In this document: positions 25,442 to 34,383 of the stretch, in pieces | Position numbering within the stretch: the first letter of the stretch is position 1 | Layout of the letters: the number at the start of each line of letters is the position of its first letter | Source: Pseudomonadota bacterium | GTDB taxonomy: Bacteria; Chloroflexota; UBA5177; JAJPKF01 | Reading direction: 5' to 3' | Length of the DNA stretch: 64,000 bases | Assembly (NCBI GenBank): GCA_021323865.1 | Contig: JAJPKF010000015.1 | Span: forward strand, 1 to 64,000 | The notes under the pieces: generated by a model | Told to the model about the DNA's origin: nothing | Databases searched by the model: none | Seen by the model: only the letters and a program-made list of their open reading frames with translations | Translations under genes and position numbers: made by a program

Positions 25442-25709
25442 TCCTCCCGATTGGATCAGCTGAGGGATCAGCAAGCGAGGACCGTCCGGTACGCCCGTCA
25501 GCTCAAGGGCGCCGGGCACAACCACGAGGAGTCGGACGGGCCGAATGGCGCTACAGCAAGTGGGCCCGTGGCGCACTCATGGACTTCAAGACGGCCCGAT
25601 GGCCAAGAATTAGGGCCGTCGTCAGATCTGGCGCTCCCATGGCAGCCAGTGGTCAGAGGTGCTAGGCAGGGGCGACAACGGTCACGCCATAGCGACGAGC
25701 AAGCTGGAC

Positions 25710-26843
25710 TTACGGACCATTCAACACCCTGACGTGCCGGCCCTTCCACGTCGAGATCAGTGTGTGGCGGCAGCACGTCATGCCCAGGGCATTGGGAACC
25801 AGTCGGACCGCGATCCAGCGGCCGTCGGGAGACCACACGGGCGTGAACACCTGCACCGGTCCGAGCCGGCGGGGCGGCCGGATGACGTAGCTTACGCCAG
25901 AGTGGAGGTCCAGGGTCTCAACCGCCTCCTGGGGCAGCGGCCCCGACCCGAACAGGATGGGGAAGGCCACCCGCCGGCCTTCTCGCGACCACGCGAGCGG
26001 GCCCGCGGCGCGTCGCAGTCGATAGGCGATATGCCCAGACCACAGCTCCTCAATGGTGGGCTTCGCCGCCGAGCTGCTGGGGAATGCGACCAGATAGGAC
26101 GCGTTGGGTGAGATGCCCACCGTGTTGAGAATTCGCGTCCCGGCTCCGCTGCCCGTGGAGAGCGCCGGCGTCTGATGGCGGCTGAGTGGCGCGAGCCGCC
26201 GTTGCCCTGGATCGTAGCTCCAGAGACGCCGGCCGCGCGCCAGCACAATCCAGCCGTTCGCAACGATGTTCGACTGCAGCGGCGTCTGCGGCGGCTGCCC
26301 AGGGAGCGCGTTGGCTAGGAGGAACCGGCCCGCGAAGACCACCTTCCGATCTCGGCCCTGGAGATTGACCGAGATCAGCACCGTGGAGGCACACCGGAAA
26401 CGAGTGTAGCGTGGGTCCTTGGCGAAGATGATGCGCCGGCCGCCGCCTGCGAAGGCCAGGTCGCGGTAGCCTCCCAGCCGGAGACGCCGCAGAGGCCGCG
26501 ACGGAGCGCCCAGGTAGACGGCGTGCGCGCGTATGAGGAGGTAGTGCCGCGCATCCGGCGCCCACATCAGCACCGCATGTCGGTGGTGCAGCTCGACACG
26601 ATGCCGCACCAGGAGTCCCTTGAGCCCGCGGGGTCCACGGGGAGCCCCAAGTGATGGAGACGGAAGCGGGGAGCGGCTCATACGGATTCCGACCGGGCTC
26701 AGGCATTGGTGCGATGCCGACTGATGGTGTGGCGCACGCGGTACTGCGAAGGCCTGGTTCGCCTCCGTGGCGTACACGCCAAGCAGAAGCGCCCCCACCA
26801 GCAGGCCCGCGGTTCGCAGCCAGTAACGCAGGCCTGTCTCCAC
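25710..26843 (-). CDS. Exported TolB-like beta-propeller protein (paralogue of 28257-29522)
   Basis: The protein has 377 residues and starts at GTG 26843 behind GAGGTGA. A hydrophobic leader (LLVGALLLGVYA) anchors or exports it. The body shows WD40/TolB-like blades with W(S/A)P-(D/N/S)-(G/A)-R motifs (LMWAPDARHYLL, LAWSREGRRVAF, PVWSPDGRWIAV). It ends with a short STWKGRHVRVLN strand. It shares a colinear region with the product of 28257-29522, for example YRDLAFAGGGRRIIF against YEDVAFSGSGAQIIY and NGWIVLARG against NGWIGLVRG. Both share RC-x-STVL/RC-x-ATVL. No catalytic domain is seen. Confidence 0.75.
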   Translation of the reverse strand: METGLRYWLRTAGLLVGALLLGVYATEANQAFAVPRAPHHQSASHQCLSPVGIRMSRSPLPSPSLGAPRGPRGLKGLLVRHRVELHHRHAVLMWAPDARHYLLIRAHAVYLGAPSRPLRRLRLGGYRDLAFAGGGRRIIFAKDPRYTRFRCASTVLISVNLQGRDRKVVFAGRFLLANALPGQPPQTPLQSNIVANGWIVLARGRRLWSYDPGQRRLAPLSRHQTPALSTGSGAGTRILNTVGISPNASYLVAFPSSSAAKPTIEELWSGHIAYRLRRAAGPLAWSREGRRVAFPILFGSGPLPQEAVETLDLHSGVSYVIRPPRRLGPVQVFTPVWSPDGRWIAVRLVPNALGMTCCRHTLISTWKGRHVRVLNGP

Positions 26844-26929
26844 GGGTTCACCTCATGGCGGTGCATGACCCGAACGGGCCATGACCTTCGCGGCTTCGAG
26901 TGGATTCTAGTGGGTGGGCCCGCGGCTCC

Positions 26930-27253
26930 CTAGTCCAGGGATTCCTCCGCCTCCTCGCCCGACTTCCCCAGCGCCACGATGTCGCCCTGCTGAAAGAGGA
27001 TCTTCTCCAGCGCCGCCCGCCACTTCGGCTTGTGACGGAGGAGGAACTCCAGGTCCATGCCGAAGTGCTTGAACTCCTCTTCCTGCGCGTTTTCCATGAT
27101 TGCCCGAGCCTCCGCGTCCTTCTCCACCGAGATGCGCTGCTCGTACCAATTGATGGCGTCCGTTTCCTCGCCGAGCGAGACGATGATTCGGGCGAACGTC
27201 CGGGTCTCCTGGGATAGCTCCTCGGCCGGCTCGTGGTATTGGTCGAACCCCAT
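26930..27253 (-). CDS. Encapsulated-ferritin-like (EncFtn) ferroxidase
   Basis: This is a 107-residue all-helical protein. ATG 27253 follows AAGGAGG. It matches the encapsulated ferritin family, in which two-helix protomers form an annular decamer with iron at the dimer interface. Visible family residues are Glu30 in LGEETDAINWYEQR, Trp36-Tyr37, and Glu60 and His63 in EEEFKHFGMDLEFLLR. These align with the E32, E62 and H65 ferroxidase ligands of the Rhodospirillum protein. In other genomes the gene is followed by an encapsulin shell gene. Here the downstream neighbour is a TolB-like protein and no shell gene is visible. The C-terminus (GEEAEESLD) lacks an obvious cargo-loading peptide. It is divergent from the VOC gene. 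Confidence 0.8.
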   Translation of the reverse strand: MGFDQYHEPAEELSQETRTFARIIVSLGEETDAINWYEQRISVEKDAEARAIMENAQEEEFKHFGMDLEFLLRHKPKWRAALEKILFQQGDIVALGKSGEEAEESLD

Positions 27254-27361
27254 GTGTGCCTCCTTCGCGTCATGCCCCTCGAGGTGCTCGAGGTTGGCCC
27301 CCTTCCTCAAGATTCGTACCCGGTGGTAGCTTCAGGCAACGCTGCGTTTGGAGAGGAGATC

Positions 27362-27859
27362 ATGCCGTCCACTACCGGCGTCCCGGCAGGGTTTCATACC
27401 ATCACGCCTACGCTGACCGTCCATGGGGCGGCCGAGGCATTGGAGTTCTACCAGCACGCCTTCGGCTGCGAGGTCGTCGCCGTCGACCGGACTCCCGACG
27501 GCACGTCGATCATCCACAGCGACCTCCGGCTCGGCGACAGCCACTTCTTTGTGGTCGACGAGTTTCCGGCTCCCGGGTCTCGCTCTCCGGAGAAGCTGGG
27601 CGGCACGCCCGTCACCTTCCAGATCTATTGCGAGGACGCCGACGCCCTCTTTCAGCGAGCAGTGAGCGCGGGAGCGACCATCCGCATGGAGCCGCAGGAC
27701 CTCTTTTGGGGCGATCGATACGGTCAGGTGGTCGATCCCTTTGGCCATATTTGGGCGATTTCCACACGGCAGGAGGATTTGACGCCGGAGGAGGCTCGGC
27801 GGCGGGCGGAGGCGTACTTCCGGGAGAACCCTCAGTTTGGGGGCGAGACAGATGGATAA
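27362..27859 (+). CDS. VOC-superfamily (glyoxalase/PhnB-like) protein
   Basis: This 165-residue cytosolic protein consists of two betaalphabetabetabeta modules. The start is ATG 27362 after GGAGAGG. Typical strands are TPTLTVHGAAEALEFYQHAFG at the N-terminus, IIHSDLRLGDSHFFVVDEF in the middle, and WGDRYGQVVDPFGHIWAIST at the C-terminus. The DPFGH-x-W element is the hallmark of PhnB-like members. His in IIHSDL and Glu in RMEP are candidate metal ligands. The substrate is unknown. It overlaps the next gene by 8 bases (ATGGATAA), so the two are translated together. Confidence 0.85.
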   Translation: MPSTTGVPAGFHTITPTLTVHGAAEALEFYQHAFGCEVVAVDRTPDGTSIIHSDLRLGDSHFFVVDEFPAPGSRSPEKLGGTPVTFQIYCEDADALFQRAVSAGATIRMEPQDLFWGDRYGQVVDPFGHIWAISTRQEDLTPEEARRRAEAYFRENPQFGGETDG

Positions 27860-28253
27860 GCCGCCCGTCGCCAAGCTGCAGGTCAAGCCGGGCATGCGCG
27901 TGCTGGTGCTGCATCCGCCCCAGGGCTACCCGGCCGACCTGGGCGATATGCCTCCCGACGTCAGCGTCGAAACGACGCCGGCCGAGGAGCCATACGATGG
28001 AGTGCTGGCGTTCATGCGCGATCGGGCGGGCCTCGAAGCGGTTCGAGAGGATCTGATCCGGTCGATTCGGCCCGGTGGCCTGCTGTGGATCAGCTATCCC
28101 AAGGGCGGCGGGACGATCCGGTCGGACCTCAATCGCGACAGCCTGGTGGCGCTCATGCAGCCGACCGGCTGGAGACCCGTCACACAGATCGCCGTCGACG
28201 CCACCTGGAGTGCGCTGCGATTCCGTCCCCTCGAGGATGTGGCCAGCCGCTAG
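27852..28253 (+). CDS. DUF3052-like protein
   Basis: This 133-residue protein resembles the DUF3052 group: KLQVKPGMRVLVLHPPQGY at the start, YDGVLAFMRDRAGLE in the middle, and IRPGGLLWISYPKGG with ATWSALRFRPL at the end. The fold looks like a degenerate Rossmann/methyltransferase-like domain without an S-adenosylmethionine glycine loop. It is translationally coupled to the VOC gene, a pairing that suggests a joint detoxification or resistance role, though this is inference. It converges on the TolB-like gene, with only three bases between stop codons. Confidence 0.75.
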   Translation: MDKPPVAKLQVKPGMRVLVLHPPQGYPADLGDMPPDVSVETTPAEEPYDGVLAFMRDRAGLEAVREDLIRSIRPGGLLWISYPKGGGTIRSDLNRDSLVALMQPTGWRPVTQIAVDATWSALRFRPLEDVASR

Positions 28254-28256
28254 CCG

Positions 28257-29522
28257 TCAATGGCGAGACCGGCAGCTTCCCGTCGAGGCACCTGAGACCG
28301 GCCGTGGACTGTTCAGCACCAGCAGATGCTTCCCCTGCCAGCTGCTCACGAACAGCGCCGGTATGCACTTCTGCCCATTCGCACCTAACACGCCACCCGT
28401 GAAGGTGAGATAGCTCCCGTCGCGAGACCATTGTCGGAAGCCGGCGTTGAGCCGCCCCGTGGCCCTCGTCCAGGCGCCGAATGTGGCCCGAGCGCGGGTG
28501 CTGAGATCCAGTGTCGAAATGGTGGCGAACCCCTGCCGGAACGCCGTGGTCACCCGTGTCGTCTGATAGGCGAGCCGGTCGCCTGAGGGCGACCATGCCG
28601 CATCGGAGCCCGTGAGCCGGTAGAGGACGTGACCCGTCCGCGCATTCTCTACGAGGATCGGCCCTCCGGTCGGACTGGGGTTGACGGTCACCGACGAGGA
28701 GGTTGCGCCCTCGATGGCCGCGTAACGACCATCCGGCGAGAGCACGACTCGACGTGCCAGGATGCCGGCCGAAACCAGCGGGCGCGTGTGCAGCCGGAGA
28801 GCATCAATACGGTGGCGCTTGGTGTCCAGGACCAGTGGCGTCTGTCCCCGGACCAGCCCGATCCACCCGTTGCCGAGCACATCCTCCTGGAGCGCGTTGT
28901 TGCAGCAGGCGCCGTTCGGCCCGGGCGACGTGTTGAGCAGGCGGTAGGGGCCGGCGTAGAGCAGGCGCTTGCCCCTACCGCCAAGCCCGGTCTCCATGAG
29001 CACCGTGGCCGCACACCGGTAGGGCGTGAACTGCGGCCGTTTCTCATAGATGATCTGCGCGCCGGAGCCGCTGAAGGCCACGTCTTCATAGGAGCGCACC
29101 GGAAGCACGGTGAGGTTGTGCGTGAGCCGATCGCCGATGGCCAGTGTGTGGCCGGTCTCGGAGAACAGGAACCGCCGACCGCTTGGTGACCATTCGATCA
29201 CGGAACCCGAGATGGCCACCCAGGTGGGCGTTTGCCGCTCGGCCAGCAGGCGGTGAAGCGACTGGGTGGGAGTGAGGGTGATGGTGGGCGCCGGGGTCGA
29301 GACCGGCAGCCGCAGTGATACCTTGGTCCCGACAGGATGGAGGCAGCCGACGTGACCCAGGTGCGTGGGGTGTTTGGCCGGCGGGGCCGCCTTCTTCGGC
29401 GATGCCGACGCGGAGACCATGCCCAGCCAGACCAGTGATCCGATCATCACGACGGCCCCCAGGATGAGAATGTTCCGCGGGGTCAGCAACGGCTCTCTGG
29501 TGCGCGCGCTCCTTCTTTCCAC
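28257..29522 (-). CDS. Exported TolB-like beta-propeller protein (paralogue of 25710-26843)
   Basis: The protein has 421 residues. GTG 29522 follows AGGAGGCGAGG. An N-terminal anchor segment (ILILGAVVMIGSLVWLGMVSA) is followed by a Pro/Lys-rich linker and a TolB/WD40-like propeller with blades such as VIEWSPSGRRFLF, RRVVLSPDGRYAAI and DAAWSPSGDRLAY. Near residue 210 it carries ACCNNALQEDV, and it ends with FVSSWQGKHLLVLN and a polar tail. It is clearly related to the gene at 25710-26843. The two lie on the same strand and flank the ferritin/VOC/DUF3052 genes. It probably monitors or binds something outside the membrane; the ligand is unknown. Confidence 0.75.
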   Translation of the reverse strand: MERRSARTREPLLTPRNILILGAVVMIGSLVWLGMVSASASPKKAAPPAKHPTHLGHVGCLHPVGTKVSLRLPVSTPAPTITLTPTQSLHRLLAERQTPTWVAISGSVIEWSPSGRRFLFSETGHTLAIGDRLTHNLTVLPVRSYEDVAFSGSGAQIIYEKRPQFTPYRCAATVLMETGLGGRGKRLLYAGPYRLLNTSPGPNGACCNNALQEDVLGNGWIGLVRGQTPLVLDTKRHRIDALRLHTRPLVSAGILARRVVLSPDGRYAAIEGATSSSVTVNPSPTGGPILVENARTGHVLYRLTGSDAAWSPSGDRLAYQTTRVTTAFRQGFATISTLDLSTRARATFGAWTRATGRLNAGFRQWSRDGSYLTFTGGVLGANGQKCIPALFVSSWQGKHLLVLNSPRPVSGASTGSCRSRH

Positions 29523-29684
29523 CCTCGCCTCCTACCTCTCCTGTGGCGATTGTAAGACGCATTGTTCATAAGCACGTGGAGGTGGACGGGGATGGGCGGC
29601 AAGGATCCAGTGGACGCCGGGTTTCGAGGTTGTAACCGGCGCAACCGGTTCGCAACCGGACAGGGCCGCCGCCCCGGCTATGCT

Positions 29685-29772
29685 GTTCTCAGCCCGATGC
29701 ACGCATCGGCCAGACTCATTGCTTCCCCGGAAGCGCGGCCCTGAGACGAATGTCTCGGGGCCGCCTTTGTTT
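29685..29772 (+). ncRNA. Candidate structured small RNA ending in an intrinsic terminator
   Basis: Three hairpins follow each other without coding potential. Hairpin 1 is CGATGC-AC-GCATCG (29695-29708). Hairpin 2 is GCTTCC-CC-GGAAGC (29721-29734). Hairpin 3 has 13-base arms (29735-29747 with 29752-29764) and a GAAT loop. CTTTGTTT follows. A TATGCT box at 29679-29684 could be a -10. The T-tract lies on the plus strand, so the last hairpin does not suit the minus-strand ftsH gene that ends just downstream. No known RNA family was recognised. Confidence 0.35.
29735..29772 (+). terminator. Intrinsic terminator (plus strand) between two minus-strand genes
   Basis: A 13-bp stem with one G-U pair and a four-base GAAT loop is followed by CTTTGTTT. 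It has no plus-strand protein gene to serve, which is why a small RNA is proposed. It may also act on antisense transcription toward ftsH. Confidence 0.65.
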
Positions 29773-29778
29773 CCCGCC

Positions 29779-31803
29779 CTAGCCGGGCGCCTTTACCGCC
29801 TGGGGCTCTTCGCCGATCGGCGTCGGGTCTCCGGTGGGAACGGGCAGCGGCTTCTCGCCGGCCGGGAGATGAGCGTTGACGATGGCGGCGAACTCCTGCC
29901 GATCGAGTGATTCCTCGTGGAGCAGCGCGTCCGCCACCGCCTCGAGGGCCTCGCCATGCCCGCGCAGGACCTGCACGGCACGATCATGCGCCTCGTTCAC
30001 CAGCCGCGACACCGCTTCGTCGATCCTGGTCGCCGTCTCGTCACTGTATTCCTTGGGTTCGAAGGGATTGTAGCGCCGGCCACTCAGCGCGTCGTCGCCG
30101 GCTCCGCCCAGATAGGTCGGTCCCAGCTCGTCCGCCATGCCCAGTTGAGTCACCATGGTGCGAGCCACGCTGGTGACCATCTGCAGGTCGTTCTGCGCAC
30201 CAGAGGTGATGTCCTCGAAGACGATCTCTTCCGCGGCGCGCCCGCCCATGCCCACGGCCATGCGGTTCAGGAGGTAGTCGCGGCGGTAGTTCCGGCGGTC
30301 GTCGACGGGCAAGAACTGCGTCACGCCCAATGACCGGCCGCGGGGCGTGATGGTGATGCGGTTGACGGGATCGACGTTGGGAAGCATGAAGGCGACCAGC
30401 GCGTGGCCGGATTCGTGGTAGGCAACCGTGCGTCGCTCCTCCTCGTTCATCAGGGGTGAGCCCTCCAACCCAAGGGTGACGCGGTCCAGCGCGTAGAGGA
30501 AGTCGGCCTCGGTCACCTGGCTTCGATTGCGCCGCGCCGCCGTGAGGGCCGCCTCGTTGGCCAGATTGGCCAGGTCGGCGCCGCTCATCCCCGGCGTCGC
30601 CCGGGCCATGTTGGTCAGATCGACGTCGGACGCCAGCGGCATGTTCCGGGTGTGGATCTTGAGAATCGCTTCCCGACCACGCCGGTCCGGCGGGTCGACC
30701 ACCACCTCTCGATCGAAGCGCCCCGGGCGGAGCAGCGCCGGATCGAGCACGTCCGGCCGGTTGGTGGCCGCGAGCACGATCACCGCCTCGTTAGGCTCGA
30801 ACCCGTCCATGGAAACCAGCATCTGGTTGAGGGTCTGCTCTCGCTCGTCGTTCCCACCGCCCGAGATGGGGTTGCGGCCGCCCCGGGCGCCGCCGATCGC
30901 ATCGATCTCGTCCACGAAGATGATCGACGGCGCGACGGCTTTCGCCCGCGTGAAGAGATCACGCACACGGCTCGCGCCCACGCCCACAAACAGCTCCACG
31001 AACTCGGTCGCACTGATGGCGAGGAAGGGCACGTTGGCCTCGCCGGCAATCGCGCGCGCCAGCAGCGTCTTGCCGGTGCCCGGCGGGCCGACCAGCAGCG
31101 CCCCCTTGGGAATCCGGGCCCCCAGCCGGTGGTACTTGGCGGGCTCTCGCAGGAAGTCCACGATCTCTGTGAGCTCGGCCTTGGCCGTGTCCACACCGGC
31201 GACGTCGGCGAACGTGGTCTGGGGCCGCTCCTCGGTATAGAGCTTGCCCCGACCCTGGCCAAAGCCAAAGACGCCCTGAGTCTGCTGCCGCGCCATGCGC
31301 GTCCCAAAGTAGAACAGGCCGATCAAGATCAGGAAGGGCAGCGCGTAGGAGAACAGCCCCAGAATGCTCAGCCAGGCCGGCACGCTGGAGCTTTGGTTGC
31401 TCAGCCGGACGCGATGAGCCTGCAGGTGCTTCGTGACCTGGTTGACCTGCTGCGGCAGAATCGTCACAGAGTAGCGGACGTAGGTCTTGCCCTTATAGCG
31501 CAGCGGGACCCGGAAGTCCCCAGAGACGTTGCTGGAGCTGAGAAGCGCGGTCTTGATGTGACCGTCGTCGACCTGGGAGAGGAAGGAAAGCGGGCCGGAC
31601 GAGCTGTAGACTAGGCCGATCTCGGGGCCGGTCCCCTGCACCATGCCTCGATAGAAGTAGGCGTCGAAGAGGATGACGACGCCCATGATGATCGCGAGTG
31701 TCCCCCAGGAAAGGCGGAAGCGAGGAGGAGACGGTGGGCCGCTGCCGGGCGTCGGGCGACCCGGCAGCCGTCGATCCGGCTTGCCGTCCTTCAGGTTGCT
31801 CAC
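29779..31803 (-). CDS. ftsH: ATP-dependent zinc metalloprotease FtsH
   Basis: This 674-residue membrane AAA+ protease degrades misfolded membrane and regulatory proteins. A Pro-rich N-terminus is followed by TM1 (about 33-50) and an extracytoplasmic domain. TM2 comes next (about 143-166). The AAA module has Walker A GPPGTGKT (about 238-245), Walker [10 protein letters not shown], and second region of homology [18 protein letters not shown]. The peptidase has the zinc motif HESGH (about 463) and the later Asp ligand near [12 protein letters not shown]. The length is normal. GTG 31803 is used with a weak ribosome-binding site. It is transcribed alone after the LysE gene, with 86 bases between them. 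Confidence 0.96.
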   Translation of the reverse strand: MSNLKDGKPDRRLPGRPTPGSGPPSPPRFRLSWGTLAIIMGVVILFDAYFYRGMVQGTGPEIGLVYSSSGPLSFLSQVDDGHIKTALLSSSNVSGDFRVPLRYKGKTYVRYSVTILPQQVNQVTKHLQAHRVRLSNQSSSVPAWLSILGLFSYALPFLILIGLFYFGTRMARQQTQGVFGFGQGRGKLYTEERPQTTFADVAGVDTAKAELTEIVDFLREPAKYHRLGARIPKGALLVGPPGTGKTLLARAIAGEANVPFLAISATEFVELFVGVGASRVRDLFTRAKAVAPSIIFVDEIDAIGGARGGRNPISGGGNDEREQTLNQMLVSMDGFEPNEAVIVLAATNRPDVLDPALLRPGRFDREVVVDPPDRRGREAILKIHTRNMPLASDVDLTNMARATPGMSGADLANLANEAALTAARRNRSQVTEADFLYALDRVTLGLEGSPLMNEEERRTVAYHESGHALVAFMLPNVDPVNRITITPRGRSLGVTQFLPVDDRRNYRRDYLLNRMAVGMGGRAAEEIVFEDITSGAQNDLQMVTSVARTMVTQLGMADELGPTYLGGAGDDALSGRRYNPFEPKEYSDETATRIDEAVSRLVNEAHDRAVQVLRGHGEALEAVADALLHEESLDRQEFAAIVNAHLPAGEKPLPVPTGDPTPIGEEPQAVKAPG

Positions 31804-31889
31804 GCCGGTTCCTGGACGCGATTCATACCGTTACTCCGTGCCTCGTCGAGGCGCATACCTTGGCTTAGGATAGCCGCTTCTGGCGTGCT

Positions 31890-32531
31890 TTACCGTCGTT
31901 CGAGGGCCAGCCGGGCGCCGGCGGCACAAAGGGCGCAGCCCGTAACGGCGTCGACGGCACGACGAACGCCCGAGCGGGCCAGCAGCCTCGTGGAGCCGCC
32001 CGCCACCACCGCGTAGGACGATAGCCAGGTGAGCACCACCAACACGAAGACGCCGCCGAACCCCAGCAGCTCGATCCGCGCGCCTCCGCCCGTGCCGACG
32101 AATTGGGGGATCACGCTGGTGAAGATCACGGCCGCCTTGGGATTGAGGAGATTGCAGAGCAGGCCCTGGCGGAACGATGCCCGCGCATCAGCGGCTCGGC
32201 CGATTGCAACCGGCCCATCCGGCGACGCGGACCGTGCACGCAGCGAGCGAACGAGGCTGCGCAGCCCCAGATAAATCAGGTATACCGCGCCCGCCAGCTT
32301 GACCACCTCGAAGGCCACCGCCGAGACGGCCAGGAGGGCGGCGATGCCCGCCACCGAAGCCAGCGTCCATACCGCCAGTCCCAGGCTCACGCCCAGGGCC
32401 GTGGCCAGACCCGCCCTCCGGCCATCTCGCAAGGAGTTGCGGGTCACGATGGCGAAGTCCGGGCCCGGCGTGATGGTCAGCACCACGGCCACGGCCATGA
32501 ATGCCGCGAAATGGGCCGGAACCAGTCCCAT
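31890..32531 (-). CDS. LysE/RhtB-family amino-acid exporter
   Basis: This 213-residue membrane protein has six predicted helices. The N-terminal LTITPGPDFAIVTRNSLRDGRRAGLATALGV block is the LysE/RhtB signature (GPD followed by a basic loop). LLCNLLNPKAAVIFTSVIPQFV is the second conserved block. It exports amino acids or derivatives such as homoserine lactones; the substrate cannot be read from the sequence. Its ATG shares a base with the TGA of the upstream BNR-repeat gene (TGATG), so it is translationally coupled to it. Confidence 0.9.
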   Translation of the reverse strand: MGLVPAHFAAFMAVAVVLTITPGPDFAIVTRNSLRDGRRAGLATALGVSLGLAVWTLASVAGIAALLAVSAVAFEVVKLAGAVYLIYLGLRSLVRSLRARSASPDGPVAIGRAADARASFRQGLLCNLLNPKAAVIFTSVIPQFVGTGGGARIELLGFGGVFVLVVLTWLSSYAVVAGGSTRLLARSGVRRAVDAVTGCALCAAGARLALERR

Positions 32532-33517
32532 CAGTATGCCAGCGCGCACACGGCGTTCACGCCCTCGATCTCAGCCAGCACCCGCCCCCAGGCCGCGTCC
32601 CGACCCTCGCGGAGATACACACGCCCGTCGCTGGTGAGGGCCAGAAGCTCGTTCCCAATGTGGGCAAAACGCTCCACCATCCGGTTGGGCCACGGGAGGT
32701 CCAATCCCTCCGACAGCCGCGACCACGATTCTCCGCCATCGAAGGTCTCTTCGATCCGCCCATCCCGGCCGACGCCGCCCGCCGGCCCCAGAACCAGATG
32801 GTCCGCATCTTCAGGATCGACCCAGACCGCCCGGCAATAGGCAGGGCCGTAGAGCGAGGCCCAGGAGTCTCCGCCGTCCCGGGATCGGTACAGACCGCCC
32901 CCGGTCGCCGCGAACACATCGCCGTCCGGATGGGCCTCGATCGAGTGGACGTCTGCATGGACTTCCGCGCGAGGTACCGCGTCGAGACGGGGATTCCCCG
33001 ACGAGCCCGCCGGAAGGGCCCAGTGCTCGCCGCCATCGGAGGAAACCAGCACCCCGCCCACCTCGACGGCGGCGTATACGCGGTCCCGTAGGAAGGCGAA
33101 GCCGCGGATGCAGCCGGCCTCCGGCGAGTAGGGCAGGAACCAGCCGTGCTCATCTCGCAGGGCCGATATCCTCGGGCACTCGTGCCAGGAGCCGTCATCC
33201 CAGACAAAGATGCCCGCCGGCTCGGTGCCGGCCAGCACTCGACCGGGCACATCGGGATGGGCGGCCACCCAGCGCACCAAGGGGATGGTCAGGCCGCTGC
33301 CGGCCTGGGTCCAGCTCAAACCGCCGTCCTCGGAACCATGCGCTCCGTCGCGGGTGCCGGCCACAATCACGCCGTTCTGGGTGGTGACGGCAGTCACGTG
33401 ATGGCCGGCAAGGCCCCCACGAACGCTCTGCCACTCGCCGTCTCGCCGGGCGCACACCACCAGGCTGTGGTCCGTGGCCAGCAGCATGAGTGGGTCTGAC
33501 GAAGCGTGAAGGGTCAT
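32531..33517 (-). CDS. BNR/sortilin-type beta-propeller protein, probably cytosolic
   Basis: The 328-residue product is built from BNR-type blades with Asp-box-like motifs S-x-D-G-G-x-x-W: SEDGGLSW, SSDGGEHW, SRDGGDSW and FDGGESW. HPDVPGRVLAGTEPAGIFVW-type strands lie between them. Such repeats occur in sialidases, VPS10/sortilin and photosystem assembly factors. No sialidase catalytic residues are apparent and no signal peptide is present, in contrast to the other propeller proteins here. The gene overlaps the LysE exporter gene by one base, which is an unusual partnership. Confidence 0.8.
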   Translation of the reverse strand: MTLHASSDPLMLLATDHSLVVCARRDGEWQSVRGGLAGHHVTAVTTQNGVIVAGTRDGAHGSEDGGLSWTQAGSGLTIPLVRWVAAHPDVPGRVLAGTEPAGIFVWDDGSWHECPRISALRDEHGWFLPYSPEAGCIRGFAFLRDRVYAAVEVGGVLVSSDGGEHWALPAGSSGNPRLDAVPRAEVHADVHSIEAHPDGDVFAATGGGLYRSRDGGDSWASLYGPAYCRAVWVDPEDADHLVLGPAGGVGRDGRIEETFDGGESWSRLSEGLDLPWPNRMVERFAHIGNELLALTSDGRVYLREGRDAAWGRVLAEIEGVNAVCALAY

Positions 33518-33799
33518 TCACTTCTATCTTCCACTCCGCCCGGCGGCGCCACCCGCTCCTGGAGGGACTGAGGTCCACTGTGAAGCGAACGCATACGCCT
33601 CTCGGCCGCCAACCCGCCTTGACAACAGGCCGGCGCGTTCGAGCTCCCGGACCAGCTCAGCAGCATGACCGGGAGATGGGCCGCGATCGAGCGCCTCGGT
33701 CCCGGAGGGACGGGCGGCTATTGACCGTGCGGCTCCCAGCCCGAGCGGGTGTCGCCCTTTTGGGGAGCGCTGCCCGCCCGGGCAGGAAAGGAACGGAGA

Positions 33800-34312
33800 C
33801 TAGTGCTTGCCCACCTGGAGGATTGGCGAGTTGAGGATCACCTTGGTGGCGGTGACGGTGAGCTTGCCCTTGGCCTGCTTGGCCAGCGTCGCGTTGTCGC
33901 TCGTGAGGAGGACCGGCTTGACACCCTTCTTCCACTTGACGATGAACTCCTGCCAGAGGGGTGAATAGTCGGTCCCACCCGGCTCTGAGCCGAAGACGGC
34001 CAGCTGCCCGGGGGCGGCGCGACCGACCACGAAGTACATGGGCGAGGTGGCGGACATGGGACTGCTCTTGAGCTTGGGCGCGAAGTTAATGGCGAACTTC
34101 TTGGCCTGCGCCTTTGACGACACGTCCGTATTGACGTAGACGTCCTTGTGACCGTCATAGAAGCCCTTGAAGACCGTGACGGTCCGGTTGTGGGGCGGGC
34201 CGAAGCCGATACCTGAACCGGCCGCGGAGGGATGCGCCGCGAACACCGCTTGAACGGCCAGGCCGCCCAGGAGGATGATCGCGCCGGCGAGCGTGAGCGT
34301 TCGACGCAGCAT
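33800..34312 (-). CDS. Small exported protein of unknown function
   Basis: The start is ATG 34312 behind AAGGAG; the frame is open further upstream but reads as non-coding there. The 170-residue product begins with a signal peptide (LTLAGAIILLGGLAVQAVFAA). The mature domain contains VTVFKGFYDGHKDVYVNTDVS, then MYFVVGRAAPGQLAVFGSEPG, then SPLWQEFIVKWKKGVKPVLLTS, and ends VILNSPILQVGKH. The beta-rich pattern suggests a single sandwich domain. I do not recognise the family with confidence. It is a single gene. Confidence 0.7.
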   Translation of the reverse strand: MLRRTLTLAGAIILLGGLAVQAVFAAHPSAAGSGIGFGPPHNRTVTVFKGFYDGHKDVYVNTDVSSKAQAKKFAINFAPKLKSSPMSATSPMYFVVGRAAPGQLAVFGSEPGGTDYSPLWQEFIVKWKKGVKPVLLTSDNATLAKQAKGKLTVTATKVILNSPILQVGKH

Positions 34313-34383
34313 GAGGCGTAACTCCTTCGGTGAAGATGAACAGTCGGCGCGCGCGTGCCTTCTGGAGGAGATACGCCGTGGCG

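Noticed and set aside
26844-27361. Encapsulin shell gene near the EncFtn-like gene
   Set aside because: I looked on both strands around the gene for an HK97-like protein of about 270 residues. The neighbours are TolB-like and VOC-family genes instead.
33770-33800. CTGCCCG/CGGGCAG hairpin as the terminator of the 33800-34312 gene
   Set aside because: On the minus strand the hairpin is not followed by a T-run, and it sits at the junction with no clear transcript end.
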